Part shown: one piece after another, positions 45,108-57,649 of the stretch
Layout of the letters: every line of letters starts with the position of its first letter
Position numbering within the stretch: the stretch's first letter is position 1
Assembly: GCA_038373885.1 (NCBI GenBank)
Contig: JAWZYV010013155.1
Coordinates: 62,001 to 126,000, forward strand
Origin: Cheiracanthium punctorium
Taxonomy: Eukaryota; Arthropoda; Arachnida; Araneae; Cheiracanthiidae
Length of the DNA stretch: 64,000 nucleotides
Direction of reading: 5' to 3'
Program-made: the position numbers and the translations under genes
Notes under the pieces: model-generated
The model's database searches: none
What the model was told of the DNA's origin: nothing
The model's input: the letters and a program-made list of their open reading frames with translations, nothing else

Positions 45108-48100
45108 TCTTACTTAAAATGTCAGTTTCTGTCATCTTTTCAAAGCTTTTCAATAGAATCAACATATCTGGGGCGTTTCATTGTCAGAGAGAATGCAATT
45201 TCCAATATAGGAGAACAAGTTAAACATGAATTCATTGTTTAAATTTTATAAACTTTTACTGCCTGAACTATAGCTAGAAAGGCAAGAAATTAAAGAGATG
45301 AAAAAATAATATTTAACAGAATTTGTGTATGTTTGTAATAGTTCTGAGACTTTTTGTTAAATGTCAAAAAAATCTGCACGGGAAATTTATTAAATAATAT
45401 AACGGAATAAATGTAAACTTAAATAAATATTTCAACATTAAAATATATTACAATTTCAAAAAAGCCACTTTGTATCCGATCCAGAGGGTAAAAAGCACTC
45501 CAGCAATGCTTTTGAGTAGACTAAAAAATGAAAACTGAATTCCCTCTGTCTTGACTACGAACTATTAATAGAATTTATTTGTCCTTTTTATTTGTCCTTA
45601 TTATAAATTGTATTTCGGCTCACCTAAAGAAGTAAAGTATTCGACTACGAAATAAAATCATAGCTCAAACTCAAAAACATTGAAAATATATTTAAACAAA
45701 TACACCTACATAAAATATTTTTGTTTCATTCAATGGTACGTTAAATCGAAAAAGAATCAACACTTCTGAAGCAATCTACAAGTAATAAAACTTTCATGAA
45801 AGTATGAAGCGGACTTTTTCCTACCCCTCCCCCCTTCTCACATTTACTGCAGTGAGTTTTCAACAATTTTAGATTAAAAGCTAGCTCTGAGACATATTTT
45901 ACAGTTTGGAATGAGACGAAATATTGATAAAAAACTTCAACTTTTTTTACAAATAGATATACTTTTATTTTAGAGCAAATATTGAAGAAGTAAAATTCTT
46001 TGGAGATGCAATAATAATGTGTTTTCTTTTTCTTTAATAAAAACGAAAAAAGAAACAAATCTTTTTCCGAGAATGGTTGAATTTGAAATTAAATATATCA
46101 ATGTAGTTCGAAAAATACATGTGGCGTAAATGTATCTGAATGGAAGACTTTGTTTTTCAAAAGTTTGTACGGGAGAAAATATATAAATATATATATATAT
46201 ATATACATTTATTTTTCATCCTTATGCTTGTTATTTTCAGTTTTAAAACCCTTTTAAATATATTTTTATTCTCAAAGAACTTATCTTGAAAACCTTCTTT
46301 TTTCTAAATATCATAATACTGCTACTAGAGGGCGTATTATTAAGCTACACGTTCAGGCACGAAATAAAAGGATTTTAAAAGCACCGAGTGCTTATATTCC
46401 ATTGATAATTGAATCATTTATGACTCATTTTCTACTGAAACTACGCAGATTATATTTAGGCGGTGATTGAGTAGAATCTCTTTATGCTACTAAAATCTTG
46501 CGGAAGTAATGGTTATACAACACATGATTGCTGCAATCATTCCATTAAACAATCTAAAATTCTCATATTCTTTTTTAGAATAGAAGGAAGTCAAATTAAT
46601 ATTAGACTATCGAAGTTCTCCGTGTAAAGTCGCCAACTAAAAGATCAACTTATTCATCATTTCCGATTACAGTGTGAAAATTAGTTACTGTTCCTTAGGT
46701 TTGGAGGCAGTGGTTCAGCCTGTATTATAAAAGCTCTAGGTTGTATGCAACTACGTTCAAATGTCTGATTTCGATCAGTAATCGCACTTAAAAATTTTTA
46801 TATAAAACCACCCTATCAACTACCAATTCAAACGTTGTTTGTGTGTGTGTGAGCGTGGAAAACGCGAAGGTTCAAACAAACGTTATGATTATTTTTTAGT
46901 GATAAACGCAAAATGAGAATTCAAAAGTAAAAAGAAGAAAAAAAAATATTTCTGATCATCTCGAATTGGTGCTCAAATTCATATAAATTCACAGTACGTA
47001 TGTAAAGCATTTTATGCATTCACCTTACATACTAATTCTTTTCAGTCTTTTGTTTCAGTAGTATAACACTCTCAAAAATTCAGAGCATCTCTATAAATTT
47101 TTAAACTTACATTCAGAAAGCTTGTTTTATGATAATCTAAACCAGTTTTAAAACAAGGCAACAAATTAAATACTTTGTCTTTATGCATAATCGGATGTAA
47201 AATTTCATTATTTATGCTAATTATCTTGGACAGAAAAAATGTTTGTCCGACAATATTTTAGGATGATTAGAATATGTAAAATCTGACAAAGCAATATAAA
47301 TGCTTAGTACTAATGGTCAGCTTTTTAATTTTCATTTGCATTGGTTCATTAATTTTTTAAAGATATTTTTCCTGTACTTTAAATATTGAAGAAATAGTGT
47401 TTTTTGATAACATGAACTTGTTCTCGTTCCTAAAGCGTACATCAAAAAATACATTGAGCATTTTTATTAACTTTTGCATGTTTCATTCAAATAGAAGCAA
47501 ATTTCAAATGTTCTATATCGATGTGAATTCGACTAATATAAAGCATAAAAACATTTTAAAAGACACTGTTTTGAAAGTTTCTGCAAAAGACATTTATTTA
47601 TTATTCGTTGGTTTATTTCTAAAAAAACTTTCATGAGCATATTACGATTTGATATTTTTAAAAAGTTCTCAATTTCCTAGATATATTTATAAAACTTAAG
47701 GCTAATTTTTTGTAAAAAAAATTTAAAAATTAATGACTAAATTAAAGTACTGTTTCATAATTATAATTCAAAAATCACGGCATACATTAAACGCAGAAAT
47801 AAATTAAATAGTGTAATGGGGAGTCACCCATTTTGAAAATGTCTGAAGACTAGGACACGGTACTGGAGTTTCTTCAGTCGATGGATCATTTTACCCAGCA
47901 GTAGGGCTGTCCACGTTATGTCATATTTACTGGAAAATGGCGAGAAATATAACAAATTAAACAAGCGTAATTTACATCTAAAAACATACTCTATTCAGTA
48001 AACCAAGCCATATTTCTCTACATTAAAGCCTGCGTTTCTAAATAAATAGGAAAGTTAATGCTTACCTTATAAGAGATATGATAAAACCCAGTTTTTTTAA

Positions 48101-49207
48101 GAAGTCATGTAATCGATCGCTTAAATATTGCCATTTCTTCTTCTTCATTTGACACAACTAGTTTATGGGTTAACCGATAGATAGCGATACCTGTATTTAA
48201 GAAAACATATGTGGATCATTTTGAGCCATATTATCCATCAATTTGAAATTAGATACAACACTTTTATTAACTGCTCATCAAATATTCGTTTAATTTGCTT
48301 TCACTTAGACATTGCATTATTGTTATTAAAGTATAGGCTGGTCGCACACAATTGGTTCCTGAAAGCACGTGCAAATGTTGAATGTTCAAAATTAGGAGCG
48401 ATATAAAAAAAAGTTTCAAAAGCTGTGTTTTTAAGTTAACGAAGCCTGTTTAAGTGTTGTTGTGTGTTTTATTTATAACCTCAAGAGTTTGTTGAATACC
48501 ATCCTCTGTTTATTTTCTTTATAAATATTTCTGTAACACGTTGTTGGGTCTTCCTCAGTCAATGGTCCTAGGTACTTGATATGCATGATCTCCATTGGAA
48601 TAACTTCTTTCCACGATAGTAGAAAATATTCCATGACAAGCACCAGCTGATGCAAACTTATGATCACTAAATAAAAAATCTATTTTGTGAACCACATAAT
48701 TATTTGTATTTATTTATTTTGGTTCGATAATCGCGTATATATTATAATTGATCGTTATTTTCTGCTTCTAATTTAAAGTTTTGCTTATACTATTTGCAAC
48801 AGGCGCATTCTGCTGGTACGCTACCGATCTGCATATACACGTATCAAAACATGCTGAAATATTATATTCAAAAGCAAATAACGAATGAAAGATTTCAGAT
48901 ACAGAAATATAAATAAAACACTACGATCAAATGTAGTAGCGGATACAAAAATTATTTTCTTGGGGGTCTATAATGAAAAGAAAAATGCTTATTTGACCTG
49001 ACCAAAACACAAAATGTACATATAGTAAAGCAAAATGGTAACCCTACTCATAGCAGTGACTTTTCAAAGAACCGAGTAGAACTGGAAGCGAAACTGAATT
49101 AAACTGACTTAAATGTTCTGATTTTTCAAAATTACAATAGAATTTACGATAAGAGAAAAGTTATAAGGTTTCACTTACTTGTGTTAGCTAAAAGTATTCC
49201 ATTATGT
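45108..49207. other. AT-rich sequence, no gene seen
   Basis: Contains an (AT)n run at about 46181-46206 and a short GT run near 46840. Frames such as 45741-46058 and 47397-47636 carry no known motif. Confidence 0.5.
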
Positions 49208-49264
49208 TTGCAAGGTGTAACGACTGCAGGCATCCAACATGGCGTCGTTTGGGTGTCGAAGCAA

Positions 49265-49500
49265 CGCACTCACTCCTACTGAAGTGAACGTATCATGGGA
49301 AAGGTGGTGACTCTCTCGCTAGAGTGAGCAGATAGAGCCTTCACCCTTACTCTAAGAGTGACATTGTCTCACTTTTACAGTTAGGGTGACAGAATCCTAT
49401 CGATGAAGAGTCATAATGCAGTTTTCTCACTCTATCTGGGATCATTTGCCGGTGACTTTTTGTAAGAGTGACAACTCACTCTAAATTTTTAAGAGAGTAC
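49265..49500. repeat. Cluster of TCACTCT/AGAGTGA motifs
   Basis: At least seven copies of AGAGTGA or its complement in both orientations (for example CACTCACTCC at 49268, CTCTCGCTAGAGTGAGC near 49314, AAGAGTGACATTG, GAGTGACAACTCACTCT near 49465). The segment is GC-richer than its surroundings. It may be a worn inverted-repeat element. Confidence 0.4.
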
Positions 49501-50352
49501 ACATTTATATTATTGGTAGGATTTGGAAATTTACGAACTTTAAGAAACACATCTGGACTTTTCTTGGTACTTAAGTATTATTCCGGCGGTCATTCCCGCC
49601 AAACTGTTTTTTCGTCAAATGAGTTGCCAATCGTATTCAAAACCATTAATAATTTCATGTGCCCGGCATTTATCTCGGCAAAAAATCGCTCGTCTTGGCA
49701 GACCGCCAGGTGATACGTAAGTACACTTTTCTTTATTTATGCTTTTTAATTTGGCGTAAAATCAACATAATTTCCATACTTATTTATGTTTTCCAAATAG
49801 TGATTTTGCAAATAGAATTTCTGCTTTATTTCAAAAGCATAAATCATTTTGTGCGGGCGATAAAACGGTTTTAATTAATAGTTAGAAAAGTTATTAAATT
49901 TCTGAGGCCCGGGTACACTTTACCGAAGTCATGGGCGCAGTCATGTTCCAATTTTCAAAGCTCTGCTTTCTGTAGATTTGTCTGGAGAACATTCATTTTT
50001 ATTATTAGAGATAGATAGATTTGGCATAAAACTGGCATAATTTCCGTATTATTTAATGTTTTTCAGATGCACGTGCTTCTTCATTGAAGTAATAGCATTC
50101 TTGTTAGCTCAAAACATGAATCACTTGATACGGGCGAAACTCGCAAAGCCTGGCAACGTAAAAACGGTTTTTAATTAATAATTAACGAAGTAATTAAAAA
50201 TCTAAAATTCTAAGTAGCCTATAACCTTCTCCAGGGTCCCATCTATATCTAAAACCAAAATTCATCATAGTTTATTCAGCGGTTTAGGCGTGAAAGCGTC
50301 ATAAACAAACAAACAAACAAACTCACTTTCGCATTTATAATATTAGTTATGA
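49501..50352 (-). mobile_element. Helitron 5' part, truncated
   Basis: On the minus strand it starts near 50352 with TCATAACTAATATTATAAATG then CGAAAGTGAG and (TTTG)4, the 5' sequence shared by this Helitron type. Downstream are two diverged copies of a roughly 260-bp unit (near 49735 and 50010, each with GGC-TAAAA...CATAATTTCC...TTATTT-ATGTTTT). I could not find the CTAG-hairpin 3' end; the low-coordinate limit is a guess. Confidence 0.55.
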
Positions 50353-51059
50353 TGAATGAAGGCTTTAATTACCTTTTTTTGTATCATTATTTCAGTTCCA
50401 TGTTTCTCTCAAATACTTATCAATTTATAAGGATAAAAACACCTTTACTCATAAGGGCGCGCCCGAAACTTTTGCACCGATTTTCAAAATCGATTAGAGC
50501 CTGGTGTGGAAAATTTGTACTGTGAGTTGGTTAATAACAGTGTATTTTTTTTTTTTTTAATCAGACAATATCGTCTGTCTGCGCCGGTGCCTTTAAAATC
50601 GGGAATTTGGCCAGAATAGGTATTTTTTTCCCCCGAAAACACAATTTTTGCGAATTTTCGATATAAGCCGAGTGCGGATACATTCTATACACTCTAAAGA
50701 TAAGAAGCAACTTTACCTCACAGCTGTTAACGATTTCTGAAGACCGGTAAATTTTATTTGGGGGAGAAAATGTCTGTTTTCGCCAAAATGCATTCCCTAG
50801 TCTAATACAAAACGGAAACTGTTTTGACCTCTAGCTAGGAACAACAAAGTACGAGTAGTGATTAGGATTTCGTAGGCACGCTATTGGGAAAAAATTGTAT
50901 GATTTGCTTGCGAACTCTGCAATAGACAATGTATGCTTTCCTTTCAACCCACTCTTTTCTGATTGGACCTTGAAAGACTGCATCGATTCAATTGGGCATT
51001 CAAAAGTGGATATACAACTTTATAATAAGAGTAATTTGATTATTTATTTTCCAGCAATC
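50353..51059. other. No gene; unassigned moderately GC sequence
   Basis: 50450-50830 reads like repeat DNA (ACCGATTTTCAAAATCGATTA and similar) but I cannot place it. A frame at 50895-51164 is not recognised. Confidence 0.35.
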
Positions 51060-51450
51060 TTACGCAGTGACGCAACGGAGGATCCCAGAAACCCAGTGAC
51101 GCAAGCGGGCCCCCGAAAAGTCACCCCCCCCCAAATCTCTAAAATAGTTAAATGTGATTTTTAGGCGCGTAAGCCTAATTTTCAAATATTACACATTCTA
51201 ATATTCTATTCTCTCTAAATTCCTGAATAAGAGGCAGGGCCTGATTTCCGGTAGGACATTCCGGGCATGCGCCCGGGCCCCCAAATTGTTCTTTAAAAAT
51301 TTGTAACTTCTGAAAAAGTTTTCCAAAGAGGGAGCCCCCAATGAAGCGCTTTCCCAGGGCTCCCAAATCGACAAATCGGTTGATGAAGAGGCCAATTTTA
51401 AATCTCAAGCCGAGGGCCCCCAAAAGAGCCAGTCCAGGTCTGAGTATCAA
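51060..51450. repeat. GC-rich dispersed-repeat-like block
   Basis: It stands out by runs such as CCCCCCCCC (51125) and CGGGCATGCGCCCGGGCCCC (51262-51281), and by repeated GGGCCCCC/GGGGGCCC motifs. The 91-codon minus frame 51175-51450 is low-information. Family unknown. Confidence 0.4.
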
Positions 51451-53222
51451 CAGAATATTTTTACAAGTTTAATTCTGAAAAATGTAGGAATTAGTGAATT
51501 GAACGAAAGTAAAATATGCGAAAGTCGAATAAGTCTGTAATCAGAATTTAACATATTAAGAACATTATTTTTAATGTCGCGTGAAAGAGCGTGAAAGAGT
51601 TGACGGAAAACAAACGTAAAAATTCTTTCTATAAAGTATTACTCTTTGGTTCTTTACTATACTAGTTAATTCTATTCCATCTCTGTTCATGTAATATGCA
51701 TTACTTCTGAGTAAAAATCTTTGTTAAAAGAATATTTATTTCATCTTTGAATAGGAAATACATAATTTCCACATCCATTTAAAAAGTTCCTTTTTTTAAA
51801 GAATTTCGCAAGAGAACATATAATGAATTTTACACAACGTTATACTTCGCTGGGTGAAAAAAAAAAAAAAAAAAAAAAAATCACGCAGCACCAGTTCCTG
51901 AAATGGAAGAAGAACACAAAGGATTATTTTCTTAAAAATCATCTTTTCAGTAAAAAGTAAAATAATAAAAAATAAATAAACAGGGAAAAAGAAATGTGTT
52001 TTTGAAACACCGATTATTTTGGTGTTATTACAAAAGTAATTTTGAAAATATTTATTATGGAACCCTACAAATATATTATCAGTTGGGTTTTCAATTTATT
52101 TAAGGTATATATTTTCTTCCTTTCTTTCTTCTTTTTTTTTTCATTTGAGAAACATTTCATAATATTTTGAGTATAGTAGTAAAATTTTGGAACTTTTCCC
52201 AACAGGTTGTGTACAACTTTCTCATTTTCTATTATTGCAATATGCATGTATGTATAAATATTACAAGGTATTACTGACCAAAAAAATAATTACTGGGCAA
52301 AAAAATGTACAAAAAAGTAGTATATACATATTAAAGTATGGCTTACTAAAGGAAAGAACACCTCTCGAGCATTGTTCACCCTGTTGTTTTACGAACGAAT
52401 TGTTTACGAATAGCACATAATTTAAATTGTTTTGCATGAAATTTATATGAAGCGCCGTCTTAGTGCTTAAATGTGAACCGACTTTATTTTTTCTAATTGC
52501 AACACCTTATTTTTTCTTATTTGAAATCTTAAAATCATCAGACATTCTGAATAAAATTTCTACTTTTTTGACTAACAACATATGAAATTTCCCTCCTCTT
52601 CTGTTAAAATATTTCATCACATTTTCCCTTGACATTCCTTAGTTGAAAAGTCTTTATTTTAGACAATGAGCACTAAAAAGCCTCATTTTTATTACGTATT
52701 TTCATGTTTAATTAGATCATATGAATTACAATTTATAATTTCAAAAACAAATGCGAATAGGAACCTAGAAACATTTTCGTAGATCTATAGAGGTTACTTT
52801 ATATGACCGCGAATAGTTTTCGCTCCACAAACCTATAACATTCTTTTCATACTTTTATAAACATGAGAATAAATTTGCTAAGAGGTCATACAAAGTAAAA
52901 TTATAGAAAAGTTTATACAAGTACAATTTGTAGAAAAATTGTTAATTTTATTTTTTCTGTACTAAATGAATGATGTTTAACTTCAGCAAAATCTGGAACA
53001 AATAAAATGAACCTCTCGAATATACTATATAAACAAGCTTATACGATCGATTGGTAAATATGTACAAACCGAAATGAAACGAATTTGATCTAGAGTTATG
53101 CAATATGACAGGTAAATAAATCAACTTGACACTATTAAGTTCGTATCTTTAGAATATAGCTTGTGGAGCAAAGTGTATTCTAAATTAGTAATTAGACTAC
53201 AAATGTTGCTTCCAAAGTAAGA
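51451..53222. other. AT-rich sequence, no gene seen
   Basis: Contains an A24 run at 51857-51880. No other feature. Confidence 0.5.
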
Positions 53223-53455
53223 CCTCTATTCAAATTTCGCAGTTGCATGTATTCAAAATAATACTCTTCACCTCCATGCAACGTTTCACGTGCACGTTGT
53301 TGAAAGAACATTGAAAGTCCTTCAGTCTGCTGATCACAGCAAGTTAGATGCCCTTAATGTCACTGCAATTGCTTTTAATGCGCATTTAATTTACGGAAAT
53401 AAAAAAAAGTCTGCAGGTGGAAAATCAGCCGAATAGGGTAGGTGTTCAAGCACAG
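53223..53455 (-). pseudogene. mariner transposase C-terminal remnant
   Basis: On the minus strand from 53455: LEHLPYSADFPPADFFLFP, like the mariner stretch P-Y-S-P-D-L-A-P-x-D-F-F-L-F-P containing the third catalytic Asp. After a frame break it continues FFQQRARETLHGGEEYYFEY (about 53308-53245), like the family end where a GGxYF motif is usual. No inverted repeats found. Confidence 0.7.
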
Positions 53456-54507
53456 TGGTTTGTTTTAATCCGTGAAACTGTTTCACGGGTAGCGCGCACT
53501 GTGACTCCGTGCAAGGTCAACCCTTTCATTGTTATATGAAAGACAAACTAAAGGAGGTTCACAATCAGGACTTCAGTATTCTTTCAAGAATTTGTATGAT
53601 CGATGTAAACGTTTTACGGAGCTGCAACGGGATTATTTTGAATCCTGGTGACTGTGGAATTTAAATAAATATCTCAGCGTGAATGTAATGCTTGTAGTAT
53701 CGTTACTCTAGACACTGTCTAATGTTGTTTTTCATTTTCTTAGAAAAGAATCTTCAAAATCCTTTATCTCATATTTAAGAATTTAAATGTGCCTCGTGCT
53801 TGAGATTGTTTGCCCACCTGCCTCAGCCACCCATCTGCTAGCTTAGAGGTCTGGGATTCCTTAACCCCGTGACTGTTGTCACTTTCCTTGTCTCTGCTAT
53901 TTTAACTTCTAGGATATTCTTCTGTGATTTAACTTTCAAAAGCTCCTCGCGCTGTACCTGCGACCTGGTCCCTGGGATCTAAAATGACCCATGCATGTTA
54001 CGCCCTTAAATTTTGCAGCATGCATGTAATAAATTTATTACTCTAGTTTATATTGTGTTTGTGTCTTCTTAAGCACTTATTATGACAGTATGAAAGTAAA
54101 AGGAAAGTAAAAGATGCTCGCACGATCTTGATTAGAACTAAATCTTAAAAATTCAGATCAGTCTAAAAACAAATAGTTATTCCTTAAAATAGTTATGACA
54201 AACTGTATTCAAAAGTTTTTTTGCTTGTAAAGTAGAGATGTGTAGTAGAGATGTCTCTTAAAAGTACCTTTATCGTCACTTCCTTAGATAGGTGATGTCT
54301 TTCTCTCTTCTTAGCAATGTCCATGTCAGCTGTAGTGGTTATAATTCTCTGAGGATTTCTTGTAACCATTGAACCACATATTTTTCAGCTTGTGTTCTTT
54401 AAAAAGTTTATCTTGTTTCCATGTGTTTATATAGCACATATATGACATAATAAATCAAAATCCTGCTCAAATTCCAAATTTCTTGAACTGCGCAGTTTTA
54501 ATTCAGT
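53456..54507. other. No gene; one short palindrome
   Basis: 53470-53488 is a 19-bp palindrome (CCGTGAAAC-T-GTTTCACGG). The region 53810-54060 is less AT-rich but unassigned. Confidence 0.45.
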
Positions 54508-54964
54508 TGTAACAGAGGAATTCGCTTTCAAAAACTGCTACTAATACACGGTCCCTTGCAATTCCTTTGTAATTTTATAGACGGTCCCCCCGCCCAGTCA
54601 ATCTCGCGTCTTAAAAGTCATAACAAACCTTGAAAAACCGCTGCCCAGATTTTGGGTTCGCCAATAATTGCAGTGTACGCGGGTCATATGACACGACCTC
54701 AAAAGTTAATAAAAGGGGCTGACGCAGCCTAGGAGGTAACTTTTCGCGTGACCTCAACTGCTAAAGAAATTTGTATCAAATCATCCAATAAAATCATGTA
54801 ATCGCGACTCATTCTTCCAACGGCAGCCATATGCGTGCCCGGGGATCGCTCCCGGCTTTTGACGGCCAGCGAAGTCCAGCCAGGATGCTACAATAAAGGC
54901 TCTAAGGAAGAATCCTGAGCCGCCTCGCCTAATACCCAACGCCGAGAATGGATCTCAGCGAAGC

Positions 54965-54972
54965 CTCAACAG
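54965..54972. repeat. 8-bp target duplication CTCAACAG, left
   Basis: Identical to 57623-57630, directly outside the TIRs. Confidence 0.85.
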
Positions 54973-55325
54973 TAGGGTGGATCGAAAAAAATTTTTTTTA
55001 GAAATCGCTATCTCCTGAGGTGTCAAAAGTTGTAAATTGATATAAATAAGACATGTGTAAAATTTGAATGTTCTACGACAACGTCTTGGGGTTGCGCATC
55101 GAGCTTGAAATTTAGAAATTTTTGAAAAATACGACTTTTTTAAAAAATCGACCAAAAAAATTCTTTTCCGAATTATTAGGCTCTCGAGGTTTTAGGAGTT
55201 GTATATTGTTATGAATAAGACGTATGCAAAATCTGAAGGGGCTGTGACAATTTCTAGTAGTCGCACATCGACTTTGAAATCTATAAATATCTGAAAAATA
55301 TACGTTTTTTGACCAAAATATGTAG
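54973..55325. repeat. Left terminal inverted repeat
   Basis: Pairs with 57270-57622. The most conserved part is about 55075-55195 (CTACGACAACGTCTTGGGGT and following). Confidence 0.9.
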
Positions 55326-55420
55326 AAAGCAATAATTATATTTTTAATGAATCAGTCCCGTTGAAAAATAGTCGGTAACGTTCGCAGCTCTTCTCTAGTA
55401 CAATCATAATCGTAACTACA

Positions 55421-57031
55421 TTACCCAGGACCCACCTCATTGATTTGCATGCTATCCAAGTCCTGCCCGTGCCAGCCCAAGCATCCAATTATTGGAGCAT
55501 GCGTTTTAATGAATAATGTAAAGCCCGACTTCAGATCAAACTGTGGCATTTTATGTGAAGTGTAATAATCTAGATCGTAAGAAACCATCATCTGATAGAT
55601 GGATAGACAGCAAATTTCGGAGTGGCTGTTTGCTATGGTCTGAAGCTGGCAAATACGACATTGCAGAGATTTAGTTAGATTAGAGAACTCCGTTATTAGA
55701 TTTCGGATGACTCCTTTGTTCTTTCCGGAATTCGATGATTCGCCACCACCGGCAATGCCTGTGAGCGTCCCAAGATCAATGGAATTCGTGTCAAACATTC
55801 TTAAATTTCCAGTGAAATTCTTAAAATCAGATCGTGATATATGGCCAAAGTATGTTGAACCAGGTTCCATTATCAGCGAGATATGTTCTTTGGGACAAAT
55901 ACTTGGGTCTAATTTGCAGTCAACAAATATTTCTATGTATCTGGTTTTGTACTTCCTCTTATCAAAACACAATCCAAAGAAATTTTTAAATACTTCTTCC
56001 GTTTGTTTCACTGCGAGTCATCTCAGCCTTCCTCTAACTTTATATGGGTCCAGAATCAGTTAAGAAGGTTTCTCTCCATCTGCATTCCTTCCGCTTACTA
56101 GATTGTGAAATAAAGTTGATACCAGAATTACTGCTGCCTAGTCCGTAATAACTTTTTGTCGCAGACTTGTGAAAGTAATGAGATTTTTATTCTAACTTGG
56201 TCATTTGTGAACGCATCTCTCAAAGTGGCGGTAGATAGGCATTCAGGATTTTCTTCAGTCTTTCGTACTTCTCTTTCGTTATTTTCACTTTCCAAATCAA
56301 TGACTAAAGTTGGAGACTGGATATTGGAACTTTCACCTCTTTCTCCACCAATCTCGAAATTTCTCTTTCCAACATTTCAACTTTTCTCTTGTTCTCCATA
56401 ACTTTTCTTCTTTACAATTCCATAGATTGTCATATATCTAGCTCCCCTCTGGTCTGCTAATGCATCCCGTTCTGTGTGAAGTATGTGAGGCTCTGAGCCA
56501 CACCTGCTCCGGAAAAAGTCAGTACATTTGCAAGTACGATATTCAATAGCTCGGTAAGGAAGAGTTTTTCCAACTTTTTTCATAAACAATTCCTTATGTC
56601 CATCTTTAACATACGATTTATTTAGCTGCTGAACTTGCTCATGACCTTTTCTAACTATCTCTTGAATTCATTGGATTGACACAGTAGGGATACGGGCCTT
56701 GATCCATATTTCCTGTATTTTGATCGCCACAACTAAGGTTACTTCTCCTTCCGGTGGTTCCTGCCCTTTACTAAGAAATTTTTCTTCGTTAATTACAAAA
56801 TAGTAATATAGAAGTACGAGTATGTCTTCTTGGGTTGGTAACTTGGTACAAGGTAATTCTTTCGATATTCCCAGCTTTTCTAAGAACACCAAATTTTGTT
56901 CCATGTCCTGTTGCAGACAGTTTCACTCTATTCAGAATCGTAGCAGTGCAAGGCAACCACCTTTTAGCTTTTTTTGGGAGTAAACTGAAAGAACCATCTA
57001 TCTGAAACGTGAAACTAAATGCCTGTTTCAA
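55421..57031 (-). pseudogene. Transposase-like gene of the long-TIR element, broken
   Basis: Read from 57031 down. Head: KLGISKELPCTKLPTQEDIL then IWIKARIPTVS (56890-56690), one stop, then KGHEQVQQLNKSYV, TCKCTDFFRSRC and ERDALADQRGARYM (56640-56440). A charged stretch follows (MENKRKVEMLEREISRLVEK, 56400-56340; TLRDAFTNDQVRIKISLL, about 56230-56170). The last part is a 196-codon frame (56011-55421) with HISLIMEPGSTYFGHI and GKNKGVIRNL. This matches my memory of a multi-copy arthropod protein family of unknown function. In relatives a G-C-D-G-T motif comes just before G-x-x-x-G-G-V-I-R-N-L; here that place reads GIAGGGE, so the likely catalytic Asp is gone. The protein then departs from the family and stops early. 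At least four breaks. Confidence 0.6.
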
Positions 57032-57269
57032 CGAAATATCTCGTGCCTGGTTTAACCGAACGCATGTGCATCGCCATCACTCGGCAGGCAAACCGGCGCT
57101 AGTTGTCTAGAGCACAGCTTGCGTACTGCACCCAAGACGAAACGACCGCATAACGTGTGCATTGTATCAAACTGTTCGTAAAGCCATTTTTTGTGATTTA
57201 CTGAGCTTCTCTAAATATGTTTTAACATATAAAAGGGCCAAATTATTTTTAACAAAGAAAGTTCTACAT

Positions 57270-57622
57270 ATATATATTTTTCAAAAAACACTTAATTTTC
57301 AGATATTTATAGATTTCAAGCTAGATGTGCAATCCCTAGAAATTGTCGTAGCCCCTCCAGATTTTGCATACGTATTATTCATAAAAATATACAACTTCTA
57401 AAACCTCGGGAGCCTAATAATTCGGAAAAGAATTTTTTTTGGTCGATTTTTAAAAAAAGTCGTATTTTTCAAAAATTTCTAAATTTCAAGCTCGATGCGC
57501 AACCCCAAGACGTTGTCGTAGAACATTCAAATTTTACACACGTCTTATTCATATCAATATACAAATTTTGAGACCTCAGGAGATAAAGAATTCAATAAAA
57601 AAATTTTTTTCGATCCACCCTA
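57270..57622. repeat. Right terminal inverted repeat
   Basis: Inverted copy of 54973-55325, ending ATCCACCCTA. Confidence 0.9.
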
Positions 57623-57630
57623 CTCAACAG
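57623..57630. repeat. 8-bp target duplication CTCAACAG, right
   Basis: Identical to 54965-54972. Confidence 0.85.
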
Positions 57631-57649
57631 CCTCGCCTAATCCGTTACA

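Larger units (their letters stand above)
54973..57622 (-). mobile_element. Long-TIR DNA transposon, 2.65 kb
   Basis: Terminal inverted repeats of about 350 bp (54973-55325 and about 57270-57622) start TAGGGTGGATCG and are roughly 90% alike by eye. An 8-bp duplication CTCAACAG flanks them. Each TIR is built of two diverged tandem units of about 165 bp (CCTGAGGTGTC... and CTCGAGGTTTT..., both with AATAAGACGTATG-like and GCATCGA-like phrases). The interior carries a decayed minus-strand transposase-like gene. The 8-bp target fits hAT or P-type transposases, but the long TIRs and the protein are not classical hAT. Confidence 0.88.
54508..57649. mobile_element. Possible solo LTR interrupted by a DNA transposon
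   Basis: Leaving out 54973-57630, the outer sequence runs from TGTAACAGAG (54508) to ATCCGTTACA (57649), about 480 bp. It is GC-richer than its surroundings, has an AATAAA-like site (ACAATAAAGGCTC, about 54890) and TG...CA ends with TGTAAC/GTTACA inversion. The 12-mer GCCTCGCCTAAT occurs on both sides of the insertion. No target duplication is visible, so this is a weak call. Confidence 0.3.
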
